Assembly: GCA_028282325.1 (NCBI GenBank)
Contig: JANQID010000041.1
Location: 1-64,000, forward strand
Source of the DNA: Chloroflexaceae bacterium
GTDB lineage: Bacteria; Chloroflexota; Chloroflexia; Chloroflexales; Chloroflexaceae
Reading direction: 5' to 3'
DNA: 64,000 bases
Shown: positions 36,017 to 46,045 of the stretch, piece by piece
Layout: every line of letters starts with the position of its first letter
Position numbering within the stretch: the first letter of the stretch is position 1
The notes under the pieces: model-generated
The model's input: the letters and a program-made list of their open reading frames with translations, nothing else
Database searches by the model: none
Told to the model about the DNA's origin: nothing
Program-made: the position numbers and the translations under genes

Positions 36017-38488
36017 ATGTCAACGCTTGAGCTATCGCGACCGGCGCTCGACAATCAAAGCTCAGTGGCGCCTGTGGAAGGACAGTCGCCTCCAGCAACG
36101 CGTCGTTGGACCGTCACCGTTGAACAGCTTGCGTACATACTGCTTGGCATAGCAGCGCTGGTTATGCATCTCTGGGGATTGGGAGATCGCGCGCTCCATC
36201 ACGATGAGACGCTCCACGCTGCATATTCCTGGAACCTCTATACAGGCAAGGGATATATCCACGATCCGTTGTTGCATGGCCCGTTTCTCTACTACATCGG
36301 CTCGCTCTTCTTCTTTCTGTTTAGCGATAATGACTTCACTGCCCGGCTTGGCGCCGCCCTGTTTGGCGTCGCCCTCACGGTAATGCCATATCTGGTGCGG
36401 CGTGAATTGGGCCGAACCGCGGCGTTGTTTGCTGCGGCGTACCTGCTCATTTCGCCGATCTTCCTCTATGTCGGGCGTTTTGTGCGCCACGACATCTATT
36501 CGATCGTCTTCGAGATGCTGGTCTTTGTAGCGATTGTGCGCTATGCCAGCACCCGCCGCGCCCGCTGGCTGATCACCGGCGCGGCGGCATTTGGGTTGAT
36601 GATTGCCAATCAGGAAACGAGCTATCTGTTTCTGATCATTATGGGCGTACCACTAGCTGGGTTATTCTTGTGGCGCGTCTATCGACCGGGAGTTGTCATT
36701 CTCGGATCGGTCGCCGTCGCCATTGCCGCGCTGATCTTCATATTGCCCGGCGAGGCCCATGTCGATGGGTCGCACAACGCCTTGCGCGACCCGGCGACCG
36801 ACGAGATGCAGTATGACCCTGGTCTGTTTTTTGGCTGGCGACCGCTGGAAACCGATGATAATGGCTACGCGCTGCAAATTCGTAATCGGCCTGATAATTG
36901 GGGCGGGCGTTCGCTGCTGGAAAATATCGTCATCTATGTCTCTGATCTGAGCCGCTTTTTCGGTCATCCGGCAGTGTTGCTTGCGATCGGGGTCTTGCTC
37001 GCCGGAGTCGGCTTGCTCGCCTGGTTGATCCTTAGACGCAAGGGTGAGCAGCCGAGTGTCTGGCAGCTTGCACGTGAACGCGACGATGGTGTGTTGGCAG
37101 CGTACGCCAGCCTGGGCTCTGACCGGCGGTGGTTGGCGGCGATCGGTGTGTTCCTGGCTATCTATGCCCTTCTGTTTACGGCGTTTCTTACCAACTTGCT
37201 TGGGCTAATCACCGGAACCACCGGGTCGGTGTTGTACTGGCTCGCACAACACGGCGTTGAACGCGGCGGTCAGCCGGCCCACTACTACGTTGTGATGTTG
37301 CTGATCTATGAACCGCTGCTGGTATTGTGGACTCTGGTTGGGATGGGAACTATCGTCAGTATGCTGGCGCCGTTTATCGGGCGCAGAGTGCGCAGTCGCT
37401 CCCAACAATCACAGTCACGATCCGGCGAAATGATGCCCCAGACGCTGTTATTACCGTTGCTGCTTGCGTGGTGGTCGATCGCTGCGCTGGCGATCTATTC
37501 CTGGGCCGGCGAGAAAATGCCCTGGCTGAGCGTCCATGTCGTGCTGCCAATGGTGCTGCTTAGCGCATGGGCTTTCCAGTCGGTTCTGCGCCGGGCTGGT
37601 ATTGTTGAAAACGGTGATTCTGCGCCTGGCCTGGAATATCGTGTGGCAGATCCTGCGGCGCCGCAAGGTTTTGCCAACTTGCCCTTTGCTGTATTCGGTT
37701 CGATTTTTACCGCGGTTGTCGTGCTCTGGTTTGTGTTGATGACGGTGTATGTAAGTTACGATAAGGAAATCGCGGTGCCGATCTGGCTTGTGCCGCTCTC
37801 AACCGTGTTTCTTGTCGTGATGCTCACTATCGCCGCCGGAATCCGCTGGGGATGGCGCTGGTCGCTGGCGGCGCTGGTATTGTGCGTCACGCTGGCAAGC
37901 GGCCTGTATACGTTCCGCAATGCATATCGGCTGGCATATGTCATCGGCGATGTTCCCCGCGAAATGATGATCTTCGTGCAAACGTCGCCCGATGTCACGC
38001 GGGTTGTGCGGCGGCTCGAAGAGGCGTCACGGCGGCGCGGCGGCGGGTTGGATATCCCGATCATCTACGATAATGAAACTGTATGGAAGTGGTATCTCCG
38101 CGATTTTACCAATGCAACGGAAACCGGCCCTGAACTAGCCGGGCCGCCAGGTGATGAGATTCAAGCAGTATTTATGCTACAAGAAAATCTCAACGCCCAT
38201 CCTCAGAACCGCGAGTATCTCGGTGATTTTCGGGTGCAACGTATGCCGCTGCGCTGGTGGCTTCAGGAAAACGCGGTATATCGAACCCACGCAATTCAGA
38301 CGTCGATACTTGATCGAGTTTTGTATGATCCTCTGGCCTATGAGACATCGGTGTGGCTGTGGGATTATCTGATCCATCGCGATCCCCGCTCCGAGCTTGG
38401 ATCGACCGATTTTGCGCTGGCGGTGCGTCCGCTTCTCGCCGAGCAAATTGGTCCGGGCTTTGGCGGCAGCTTGAGCAATGAACCGTAG
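36017..38488 (+). CDS. TIGR03663-type membrane glycosyltransferase-like protein
   Basis: An 823-aa protein. The N-terminal 550 residues hold about 11-13 helices with the GT-C-like first-loop acidic motif HHDE at 61-64 and LLHGPFLYYIG near 95. YVGRFVRHDIYSIVFEML and FSWAGEKMPWL-type (here YSWAGEKMPWLSVH) are TIGR03663 signatures. The family is related to PMT/Agl-type transferases that use lipid-linked sugars; no substrate is known. The C-terminal 180 residues are extracytoplasmic (VWKWYLRDFTNA). It is the first gene of a likely four-gene plus-strand operon. Confidence 0.82.
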   Translation: MSTLELSRPALDNQSSVAPVEGQSPPATRRWTVTVEQLAYILLGIAALVMHLWGLGDRALHHDETLHAAYSWNLYTGKGYIHDPLLHGPFLYYIGSLFFFLFSDNDFTARLGAALFGVALTVMPYLVRRELGRTAALFAAAYLLISPIFLYVGRFVRHDIYSIVFEMLVFVAIVRYASTRRARWLITGAAAFGLMIANQETSYLFLIIMGVPLAGLFLWRVYRPGVVILGSVAVAIAALIFILPGEAHVDGSHNALRDPATDEMQYDPGLFFGWRPLETDDNGYALQIRNRPDNWGGRSLLENIVIYVSDLSRFFGHPAVLLAIGVLLAGVGLLAWLILRRKGEQPSVWQLARERDDGVLAAYASLGSDRRWLAAIGVFLAIYALLFTAFLTNLLGLITGTTGSVLYWLAQHGVERGGQPAHYYVVMLLIYEPLLVLWTLVGMGTIVSMLAPFIGRRVRSRSQQSQSRSGEMMPQTLLLPLLLAWWSIAALAIYSWAGEKMPWLSVHVVLPMVLLSAWAFQSVLRRAGIVENGDSAPGLEYRVADPAAPQGFANLPFAVFGSIFTAVVVLWFVLMTVYVSYDKEIAVPIWLVPLSTVFLVVMLTIAAGIRWGWRWSLAALVLCVTLASGLYTFRNAYRLAYVIGDVPREMMIFVQTSPDVTRVVRRLEEASRRRGGGLDIPIIYDNETVWKWYLRDFTNATETGPELAGPPGDEIQAVFMLQENLNAHPQNREYLGDFRVQRMPLRWWLQENAVYRTHAIQTSILDRVLYDPLAYETSVWLWDYLIHRDPRSELGSTDFALAVRPLLAEQIGPGFGGSLSNEP

Positions 38489-38526
38489 AGGTGCAAGCCC
38501 GTTTACCGCAACAGTATGAGAGAGCT

Positions 38527-41500
38527 ATGGCCATAGATACGTTTCCATCACCGCGAGAAGGGGCTCATCGCGAGTCGCCATTGCCGGAAGCCTTGCGGCG
38601 ACGTCCCACGCTGGAACGCTCGATCGAAGGATCGTGGATAAACCTGGAAGTGATTGCCTATCTCGCTATTGTGGCGCTTAGCGTGCTCGCCCATGTATGG
38701 GGCCTGGATGCTATGGCGATGCATCACGATGAGTCGATCCATGCCTGGTCAAGCTGGCGTTTCTATACCGGCGCGGGCGGCTTTGAATGCGCCAATGGAT
38801 TCACTGCTCCGACCTATTGCTACGACCCGGTTTATCATGGTCCGTCGCTCTATGTGCTGACGTTGTTCTCCTACTTCCTCTTCGGCGACGGCGATGCGCA
38901 GGCGCGCTTGCCGATGGCGATGGCGGGCATTGGTCTGGTTGCGTCAAGCTGGTGGCTGCGGCCTTACCTGGGGCGGCGCGGCGCACTGGCGGCGGCGTTG
39001 TTGCTGGGGTTTGCGCCGTCGTTGCTTTACTACACTCGTTTTGCGCGCCACGATGGCCTGATGGTGTTGTGGGAACTCTGGATGGTTATCGGCGTCTTCC
39101 GCTATCTCGACAGCGGCCAGGGGCGCTGGCTTTATCTTATGTCGATCGGGCTCGCGCTGGCGATAGCGACCCACGAGTTGTACTATATTCTGCTGTTCAT
39201 CTTCGGCCTGTTTGCGCTCGTGCGCCTGCTGTCCGAGCTTCGTCTGAATCGATGGCTTTACATCGGCTTACCGGCGTTGCTGTTGGCGATGATTCTGCTG
39301 ATGATTTTCAATCCGCCATTGCCGATCGGACAAGGACTCTATCTTGGCGAAAAAGCGTTCCTGGTCGGCTCGGCATTGCTCTTGATCTGGCCGATTCTGG
39401 CGTTGTGGGATCCGCACCCGCTAGTGATCGAGCGCTTTAAGCGATTGTGGCTTGAGGATCGGACGACGCTCTGGATTGCACTGGCGATTCTGGCGGGCAT
39501 CTACCTTGTGCTTTATACCACGTTCTTTGCATACCCGCGCGGCGCGCTCGACGGCTTGTACGCCGGTCTGGCGTACTGGCTGGGCAGCCAGCAGGAATAC
39601 GCCCGCGGCGACCAGCCCTGGTATTACTACCTGATGCAGCTTCCACTTTACGAGCCGTTGGGCGTGGCAGCTGGCCTGGGGATGCTGGGCTATCTGGCTG
39701 TAGCCGTTGGACCGATTGCCTGGCGGCGAGCGCGTTCCTTCGTGATGGCGCGATCAAGGGGTGAAGCAACGCCCGATGCCAGTGTTGACAACATGCTGAA
39801 TGACTCGAACGGTGGGCAATCGAAGACCGATGCTGCGGCGCAAACCGATCATCCGGCGCCGTTCACGCCGATCGAGCTATTCCCGTTGCTGCTAGTATTC
39901 TGGTATGTTACGGCGATCATCATTTTCTCCTGGGCCGGCGAGAAAATGCCCTGGCTGGTAGTGCATATGGCGTTGCCCGGCAATCTGCTGGCCGCCTGGG
40001 TGATCGGGCGACTGCTGCGCGTGGCCTCGGCGCGCTGGCATACCGACAAAGAGACAGAGAGCGAAAAGCCTTCCGCCGGCGTTGGTGCATCCCCGCGCTT
40101 GCAGATGGGATTTGTACCGCTGGCGGTAGTGCTTATGCTTGTGGCGCTGGGTGTGGCGATCTGGCGATTGACCATACCGGCTGAAGGTCAGGAGGCCCAA
40201 CAGCACTTGTTGCAAGGCCTGGTTCCGCTCATCCTCGCCGGAGCGCTTCTCTACTGGCTGTTGAATGCTGCGTTGCGGTTCAGTACGCGTGTGGTGTTGT
40301 CGCTAGCCGGCCTGACGCTTGCGGCGTTGTTGGGCGCGTATATGATCCGCGCGACCTGGATGGCGGTGTATGAGCACCCGGATGTGCCGGTTGAGTTGCT
40401 CGTATATACGCAGAGCGCGCCTGATGTGCCGCGCTATGTCACCGATATTCGCGAGCTGGCAATCAATCTGACGCGCAATCAGCGCACGCCCGATGATGCG
40501 ACCGGCGGTTTGTCGATGCCGATCATCCTGGACAGCGGCGACTCGAACAATGGTGGCGCAGGATCGCTGGCATGGCCGTTCCAATGGTATCTACGCGACT
40601 TCAAGAAGCTTGAGTGGAAGGATGCTGCTGAGTTTCGGGATGATCCGGATCTGGCTAACTTTGAGGTGCAGTTTGCTGATGACTCCATCGGTCTGGCGCC
40701 GGCAATCGTTCTGGCAAAGAACCATGTCACGCCGGCAGTTCGGAATGTATTGCAAGAGCGCTACGTCCAGCCCTACGGCGACACAGGCGTATTCAATTGG
40801 TGGTTCCCGGAAGGGAACAAGTGCGCACCTGGTGAGCTGAATTATGGCTACAAACGCTTTTACTACAATACATGGACGCCGATCGAGAAACTGACCGTCG
40901 AAAGCGGCAGCGCCGGAAGCGGCGGTTGTGGCGCCGACATCTCCGCGAGCCTCGAATCGCCGTTAGCGCCGATTCTCTGGCCGTTTCAACGAGAAAATCA
41001 GTCGACGTTGTGGGATTTTGTGTTATATCGCAATCTCCCGTCTTCGCTTGCCCCCGGCGCACGCCAGATGGAGTTCTGGCTGCGCGACGATCTGGTGAGC
41101 GGCGCGCCGAGCAATACGGTAAGCAGTGCGCCGTCAGGTGCGGCAATACCGCTGATGGCCGATCAAGTAATCGGCGCGCCGGGCGAGTTGAATGGGCCGA
41201 CCGGAGTCGTGGTTGATGGCCGAGGGACGATCTATGTCGCCGACACGATGAACCATCGCATCCAGGTCTTCGATGCCCAGGGCAACCGCATCCGGACGCT
41301 GGGCGGATTTGGCGGCGGGTTACAGCAATTCTATGAACCGCGCGGTCTGGCGGTCGATGCTGACGACAATCTGTATGTCGCTGACACCTGGAATGCAAGG
41401 ATTTCCAAGTTTAGCCCGGAGGGTGAATGGCTGGCAAGCTGGGGCAGCGGGGCGTCTGATCTCGGCGATGGGCGTATGGCCACCATCACCAATGGCGACC

Positions 41501-42075
41501 AATTTGCAAATGAATCCCAACCGCTGGGCTTTTTCGGGCCGCGCGATGTCGCGGTTGACGCACAGGGCAATGTGTATATCGCCGATACGGGCAACAAACG
41601 CATCGTTGTCACCGACGCCGAGGGCAATTATCGTTACCAGTGGGGCTATGGCGGGTCGGATCTTGGCGAGTTCAATGAGCCGAGCGGCGTAGCCGTCGAC
41701 GCGGACGGCTATGTCTATGTCGCCGATACCTGGAACAGTCGGGTGCAAGTGTTTCCGCCGCAGCCTGATGGAATCGTCGCCCCGGTTCCGTCAGTTCACT
41801 GGCGGGTGAGCGGCTGGTTGAAGGATACGTATGAAGATCCGGCGATTGAGGTAGACAATCAGGGTCATGTTTTTGTCGGCGTGCCGCTCCAGAACATCGT
41901 GATAATGACGAATACGCGCGGTGACGTGCTGCTGCGTTGGGGCGGCGCGGGTTCGGATCTGGCCTCGCTCAATTCGCCGAGCGGAATGGCGATCGATCCA
42001 GAGGGCGACATCGTTGTGGCGGATCGTAACAGCTCCCGCGCGCTGCGCTTCACGCTGCCCAATCTACGTTCGTAA
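38527..42075 (+). CDS. TIGR03663-type glycosyltransferase fused to NHL repeats
   Basis: An 1182-aa protein. Residues 1-560 repeat the membrane architecture of the preceding gene (HHDE at 66-69, FARHDGLMVLWELW, FSWAGEKMPWLVVH). A soluble region (about 640-860) includes FQWYLRDFKKLEW. From about residue 877 to the end come at least five NHL-type beta-propeller repeats (LNGPTGVVVDGRGTIYVAD, EPRGLAVDADDNLYVADTW, GPRDVAVDAQGNVYIADTG, EPSGVAVDADGYVYVADTW, SPSGMAIDPEGDIVVADRN). I prefer ATG 38527; a GTG at 38491 overlaps the upstream stop region. The propeller probably binds glycan or protein outside the cell. Confidence 0.83.
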   Translation: MAIDTFPSPREGAHRESPLPEALRRRPTLERSIEGSWINLEVIAYLAIVALSVLAHVWGLDAMAMHHDESIHAWSSWRFYTGAGGFECANGFTAPTYCYDPVYHGPSLYVLTLFSYFLFGDGDAQARLPMAMAGIGLVASSWWLRPYLGRRGALAAALLLGFAPSLLYYTRFARHDGLMVLWELWMVIGVFRYLDSGQGRWLYLMSIGLALAIATHELYYILLFIFGLFALVRLLSELRLNRWLYIGLPALLLAMILLMIFNPPLPIGQGLYLGEKAFLVGSALLLIWPILALWDPHPLVIERFKRLWLEDRTTLWIALAILAGIYLVLYTTFFAYPRGALDGLYAGLAYWLGSQQEYARGDQPWYYYLMQLPLYEPLGVAAGLGMLGYLAVAVGPIAWRRARSFVMARSRGEATPDASVDNMLNDSNGGQSKTDAAAQTDHPAPFTPIELFPLLLVFWYVTAIIIFSWAGEKMPWLVVHMALPGNLLAAWVIGRLLRVASARWHTDKETESEKPSAGVGASPRLQMGFVPLAVVLMLVALGVAIWRLTIPAEGQEAQQHLLQGLVPLILAGALLYWLLNAALRFSTRVVLSLAGLTLAALLGAYMIRATWMAVYEHPDVPVELLVYTQSAPDVPRYVTDIRELAINLTRNQRTPDDATGGLSMPIILDSGDSNNGGAGSLAWPFQWYLRDFKKLEWKDAAEFRDDPDLANFEVQFADDSIGLAPAIVLAKNHVTPAVRNVLQERYVQPYGDTGVFNWWFPEGNKCAPGELNYGYKRFYYNTWTPIEKLTVESGSAGSGGCGADISASLESPLAPILWPFQRENQSTLWDFVLYRNLPSSLAPGARQMEFWLRDDLVSGAPSNTVSSAPSGAAIPLMADQVIGAPGELNGPTGVVVDGRGTIYVADTMNHRIQVFDAQGNRIRTLGGFGGGLQQFYEPRGLAVDADDNLYVADTWNARISKFSPEGEWLASWGSGASDLGDGRMATITNGDQFANESQPLGFFGPRDVAVDAQGNVYIADTGNKRIVVTDAEGNYRYQWGYGGSDLGEFNEPSGVAVDADGYVYVADTWNSRVQVFPPQPDGIVAPVPSVHWRVSGWLKDTYEDPAIEVDNQGHVFVGVPLQNIVIMTNTRGDVLLRWGGAGSDLASLNSPSGMAIDPEGDIVVADRNSSRALRFTLPNLRS

Positions 42076-42079
42076 TCGT

Positions 42080-43114
42080 ATGCGCTATGATCACCTGAAT
42101 CAGCTCTTTATCGATACTGATGGCGCAGGGTATCCCGATGCATGGAAGCGTACGCTGATGCATCTGGGCGACTACGTGGCGCTGATCGTGCGGGCGTTGA
42201 ATATGCGCCCGACCCGCGTTGCACTCGCCGAGCAAACCGCCCGGTATGCCCTGGTGCGCATCAGTATGCCGTCCGAGCATCTGGTGTTGCGAGTTGCGCC
42301 GGAGGCCGATCTGGCGAACGAAGTCTATTTTGGTCGTATGATGCTGACGCATCAGCTTCCGGCGGCGCGCATTATCCAGCGCGATGTTACCCGCACGCTG
42401 GTTCCCTTCGCGTATACGCTCGAACGCTATGTCTGCGGCGTTGGCGCCGATACGCTCGTCGAGGCGCATCTGTTGCGTTCGGTCGCCCGTCAGGCCGGGC
42501 GGGTGTTGCGGCGGATGCACCGAACGTCGGCTGCCGGTTGGGGTGGGCCGGGGCCGACCGGGCGCTGGCCGGATACAGCCTGGCTGGCGATGCTGAAATG
42601 GTTGCATACAATTCAGGCGCCACCGCCGACCGATGCGCTGATATTTGACGCGGCTGAACGCGAGATCGTCGCTGCGCTGATTGACGATCCGCTCCTCGAT
42701 GTAGATCAGCCTCGCTTGATCCACGGCGCACCTGGACCGCATACTGTGCGCTGCACAACGAGCGCGGATCATGTTCAGCTTGAAGCGATCGTCGATCCAG
42801 GGCCGATGGTGGCTGGCGATCCGATGATTGACCTGGCGTGGGGTCTAAACCCGGGGTATCCGGCGGCATGGCGTTCTGGCTTGTTAGAAGGCTACACATC
42901 GATAGCTTCGTTGAATGCGTACGAAAGTAATCGCCTGCAACTGCTGCTTCTGCTTACAGCGTACTGGAGTGCTTGCCAGTTGTATGCGCACGCTGAAGAT
43001 CACGAACCGGCGTATCGCCAGGCAAAAGCGTTGCTACATACGCACCAATCGCGTGAAGGTATCGAGACTGCCGTTGGTGCTGCACGCCCGCATAGTGAAG
43101 ACGTAGAACTATGA
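42080..43114 (+). CDS. APH-like kinase-fold protein lacking the catalytic Asp
   Basis: A 344-aa protein with the layout of the aminoglycoside phosphotransferase superfamily. Around residue 62-77 LVLRVAPEADLANEVYFGRMM resembles the ATP-binding lobe. RQAGRVLRRMHRTSAAG is the helix before the catalytic loop. LIHGAPGPHTVRC replaces the usual HGD..p.N catalytic loop, and AIVDPGPMVAGDPMIDLAW keeps the metal-binding D and the GDP..DLA end. With HGA in place of HGD and T in place of N, phosphotransfer is doubtful. ATG 42080 starts 4 bases after the previous stop; the frame is open further upstream but overlaps that gene. It overlaps the next gene by 4 bases. Confidence 0.68.
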   Translation: MRYDHLNQLFIDTDGAGYPDAWKRTLMHLGDYVALIVRALNMRPTRVALAEQTARYALVRISMPSEHLVLRVAPEADLANEVYFGRMMLTHQLPAARIIQRDVTRTLVPFAYTLERYVCGVGADTLVEAHLLRSVARQAGRVLRRMHRTSAAGWGGPGPTGRWPDTAWLAMLKWLHTIQAPPPTDALIFDAAEREIVAALIDDPLLDVDQPRLIHGAPGPHTVRCTTSADHVQLEAIVDPGPMVAGDPMIDLAWGLNPGYPAAWRSGLLEGYTSIASLNAYESNRLQLLLLLTAYWSACQLYAHAEDHEPAYRQAKALLHTHQSREGIETAVGAARPHSEDVEL

Positions 43115-43875
43115 ATAGCTATCGAACGCCAGAGATTGTCATTGCGCCGGATGCGATCGCTGTCCAAATGATCGCTGCGGAACATATCCTAACCCTGGCT
43201 CAAGCGTGCGTTGCTGCGACGGGGCGCTTTGTCGTAGCGCTGGCGGGGGGGAGCACGCCGCAGGGACTCTACCGCCGATTGGCGCAAGCGCCGTTTCTCA
43301 GTCAGATGCCCTGGGAACGAACATGGGCTGTGTGGGGTGATGAGCGCTATGTGCCGCACACGGATCCCGCAAGCAATTATCGAATGGCCCGCGAAGCATT
43401 ACTCGATTATGTGCCGATTCCGGAACAACAGGTAGCGCCGATCTCGGTGAGCGCCGGTGATCTGGCGGTTGACGCCGCGCATTATGCTCGCCAGGTTGAA
43501 ACGCTGCTCGCGGCGGGGAGCGGGCGATTTGATCTCGTGTTGCTGGGAATTGGTTCGGATGGCCACACCGCATCGTTGTTTCCCGACAACCCGGCCCTCG
43601 ATGCGCCTGAGGATATTCTGGCGATTGCCGTCGAAGCGGCCCCCAAACCGCCGCCGCAACGCATTTCTCTTACCGCTGCGGCGCTGAATCGATCCAACCA
43701 GGCGATGTTTCTCGCGACCGGATCGGACAAAGCCGCCGCAGTGCAAGCCATTTTACGCGGCCCGTTTGATCCGTGCCAATTTCCTGCTCAGCTTATTCAG
43801 CCATCAAATGGCGCACTCACCTGGGTATTGGATGCGGCGGCGGCGCGCCTTCTTGATGAATCAGTCGGGGAATAG
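43111..43875 (+). CDS. pgl: 6-phosphogluconolactonase
   Basis: A 254-aa DevB-type enzyme that hydrolyses 6-phosphogluconolactone in the oxidative pentose phosphate pathway. FVVALAGGSTPQGLYRRLA (about 38-56) is the sugar-phosphate-binding motif. WGDERYVPHTDPASNYRMAREALL and FDLVLLGIGSDGHTASLFP are the remaining family signatures, including the HTASLFP catalytic region. It starts within the last codons of the kinase-fold gene (ATGA overlap) and overlaps the convergent HerA-like gene by 15 bases. No glucose-6-phosphate dehydrogenase gene is nearby. Confidence 0.92.
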   Translation: MNSYRTPEIVIAPDAIAVQMIAAEHILTLAQACVAATGRFVVALAGGSTPQGLYRRLAQAPFLSQMPWERTWAVWGDERYVPHTDPASNYRMAREALLDYVPIPEQQVAPISVSAGDLAVDAAHYARQVETLLAAGSGRFDLVLLGIGSDGHTASLFPDNPALDAPEDILAIAVEAAPKPPPQRISLTAAALNRSNQAMFLATGSDKAAAVQAILRGPFDPCQFPAQLIQPSNGALTWVLDAAAARLLDESVGE

Positions 43876-45480
43876 TTCATCAGCTTCTTCTTCCGGCGAG
43901 CGCTGTTGATCGGCGCGATGGATCCCGCGACGTTCCACCGCTCGATAGAAGGCGTCGTCGTACGCGCGGGTGCGAACCACAACCGGCATCGGTACCGCAT
44001 GACCCAGCACGAGCGCTTGCTGCTTCGTATCCAGGCTGGCCAAAACGGCTTTGAGGCTGGCGCTGCCGCTGACGCCGGTGAATACGGCATCGATGTCTTT
44101 GTCGTCGTTAAGCAGGGCTGTGACGCGCGTACCAAGCTGGCTCATCACTTCAGCGTCAATCGACGATGGGCGCTGATCCACGATCAGTAACGTAACGCCA
44201 TATTTGCGCAACTCGCGCGCAATTGTGCCAAAGATAGTTTGTTTCGCCGTCGTCGGGTTGAGAAACTTGTGAGCCTCTTCGATGGTGATCATCAGTTGGC
44301 GCGGTTTGTCGGCGGCGTTGCGGGTGCTCATATAACGTTCGGTCTGCTCGACCCAGCGGCGGCGAATGCGCCGGGTGAGAATATTGGCGACCAGCATATA
44401 GGCCAGTCCGCTGTCGTGGCGACCAAACTCGACGATAATGTGGCGTCCGTTCGCCAGGGCGTCGATCATGCGATCAACCGCCGAGAAATCGGCATGTTCG
44501 CGCACAAAACTGAGGCGGGGGAGCTGTCCAAGCTTGCGCTTGAGCGCACTAATTGCGCCGATATGAGCGCTGACACTTTCGGCAAACTCTTTGATTGCCT
44601 CGCTGTCCATTTGCAGCAATTCATACAACCAGTGTTCTTTGTAGCGATCGGCTAGCAAGTAGGATGACTCGGCGGCGGTGCTGCTAAGATTAAGTTCATC
44701 TTGCAACAGTATAATGTCCTCGATATCGATCTGGTCGAGACCGATCACGATCTCGCCGTCGAAACTGACCTGACGGCGGCGCGAGGATTCCGGATCGAGT
44801 GTATAGACCATCACGTCACTGCCGAAAAGCTGGCGCAGACCTTTAACAAAACTGCCGCTTTCCGTTGTCGCATCCCATCCATACTCGCTGTGCATATCGA
44901 AGATCAGGTTGCTTGCGACATTTGCATGGATCGAGCCACACAAGAGCAGGCGGGCCAAAAAACTCTTGCCGGTTCCGCTCTTGCCGAAAATACCGTTGCT
45001 ACGTTCAACCAGACGCTCCAGGTCGATGCACACCGGCACATCCATATCAAGCGGACGTCCGATCTCGAAGCGTGCACCGTCGGCTTCGCCGAACACCCGT
45101 TGAAAATCAGCTTCTCTGGCTTCATACACGGGCGAGAAATGCTGCGGGATCGTTTTCACCGGCAACAGCCTGGCTTCCAGGTCGTTGGGCAACATTAGGC
45201 GCGGCGCTAGCAGAATCGTGCCATAGGTCGATGTACCGGCCAGCACCGCGTTGATGAAAGAGTCGCCATCGGGCGGATCGATAAGTACTTTCTGATTAGT
45301 TGCTTCCAGCACAACATCCGTTATCATTGAGAAGAACTCGTGTCGCTCGCCTTGGATGACAACAAATTTACCAACGCGCATATCTTCGATGCTTTCACTG
45401 GCTTCAAGACGAGCGGTCAGCCCCTCAATCAGCGAGCCGCTAATGATGACACCGAGTTTGCTGCGGTTCAGATCGGCCAT
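43861..45480 (-). CDS. HerA-like ATP-binding protein (DUF87)
   Basis: A 539-aa protein. An N-terminal HAS-barrel-like beta domain covers about residues 1-140. GKSGTGKSFLARLLL (near 168-182) is the Walker A. LIFDMHSEYGWD follows as in HerA, then LMITIEEAHKFLNPTT is Walker B and LLIVDQRPSSIDAEVMSQLGTRV is the sensor/arginine region. HerA forms hexameric DNA translocases, in archaea with the NurA nuclease; no NurA-like gene is adjacent here. In Chloroflexi, stand-alone copies are common. The start ATG has AGGGAT close upstream. Confidence 0.85.
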   Translation of the reverse strand: MADLNRSKLGVIISGSLIEGLTARLEASESIEDMRVGKFVVIQGERHEFFSMITDVVLEATNQKVLIDPPDGDSFINAVLAGTSTYGTILLAPRLMLPNDLEARLLPVKTIPQHFSPVYEAREADFQRVFGEADGARFEIGRPLDMDVPVCIDLERLVERSNGIFGKSGTGKSFLARLLLCGSIHANVASNLIFDMHSEYGWDATTESGSFVKGLRQLFGSDVMVYTLDPESSRRRQVSFDGEIVIGLDQIDIEDIILLQDELNLSSTAAESSYLLADRYKEHWLYELLQMDSEAIKEFAESVSAHIGAISALKRKLGQLPRLSFVREHADFSAVDRMIDALANGRHIIVEFGRHDSGLAYMLVANILTRRIRRRWVEQTERYMSTRNAADKPRQLMITIEEAHKFLNPTTAKQTIFGTIARELRKYGVTLLIVDQRPSSIDAEVMSQLGTRVTALLNDDKDIDAVFTGVSGSASLKAVLASLDTKQQALVLGHAVPMPVVVRTRAYDDAFYRAVERRGIHRADQQRSPEEEADELFPD

Positions 45481-45674
45481 ATATCCCTGTTTCTAAACGC
45501 CAGTTGAGAGTAGTACAAATATACCATTGACCGGGCGGAAGTCAAGCGGTGCATATTGAGAGTCTCACAACGCAATCGGGAAAAAAATAACGAATGACGT
45601 TTATACTATCCCTAATGACCAACGGCATATTCATATGATGAGTATACATTGACATAGTAGGGCGGTGCAGCTTC

Positions 45675-46031
45675 ATGGCCTATCGCATTATTATCGCTGA
45701 AGATGAAGTTGATGTGCGGGATTTTATGGTTCGTGCGCTTGATCGGATCTTACCGCAAGCAACAGTTACCGCTGTGTCAAATGGCGTCGAGGCGCTAGAA
45801 GTTTTTCAGAAAGACGGCGCTGATTTGATACTCAGCGATCATCGGATGCCGGTGATGAGCGGGCTGGATCTGTTGCGGGCTATTCGTTCGTTATCGGCGC
45901 TGCCGTTTGTCTTGATCTCGGCTGATTCGATGATCGAAGAGCGTGCCATAAATGCCGGCGTGTCCGACTTTCTTGCCAAACCGTTGAGCCTTGCTCAGTT
46001 GCGCGCGGTAATATGCCGCTACTTACCCTAG
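45675..46031 (+). CDS. Stand-alone response regulator receiver protein
   Basis: A 118-aa CheY-like receiver domain with no output domain. Acidic pocket E9/D10, phospho-acceptor D55 (LILSDHRMP), switch S82 (VLISADS) and invariant K102 (FLAKPLS). Its kinase is not in the window. It overlaps the beginning of the next open frame, and the HAD gene starts 14 bases after its stop, so the two are probably co-transcribed. Confidence 0.9.
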   Translation: MAYRIIIAEDEVDVRDFMVRALDRILPQATVTAVSNGVEALEVFQKDGADLILSDHRMPVMSGLDLLRAIRSLSALPFVLISADSMIEERAINAGVSDFLAKPLSLAQLRAVICRYLP

Positions 46032-46045
46032 TAGATGAAGGTTCG

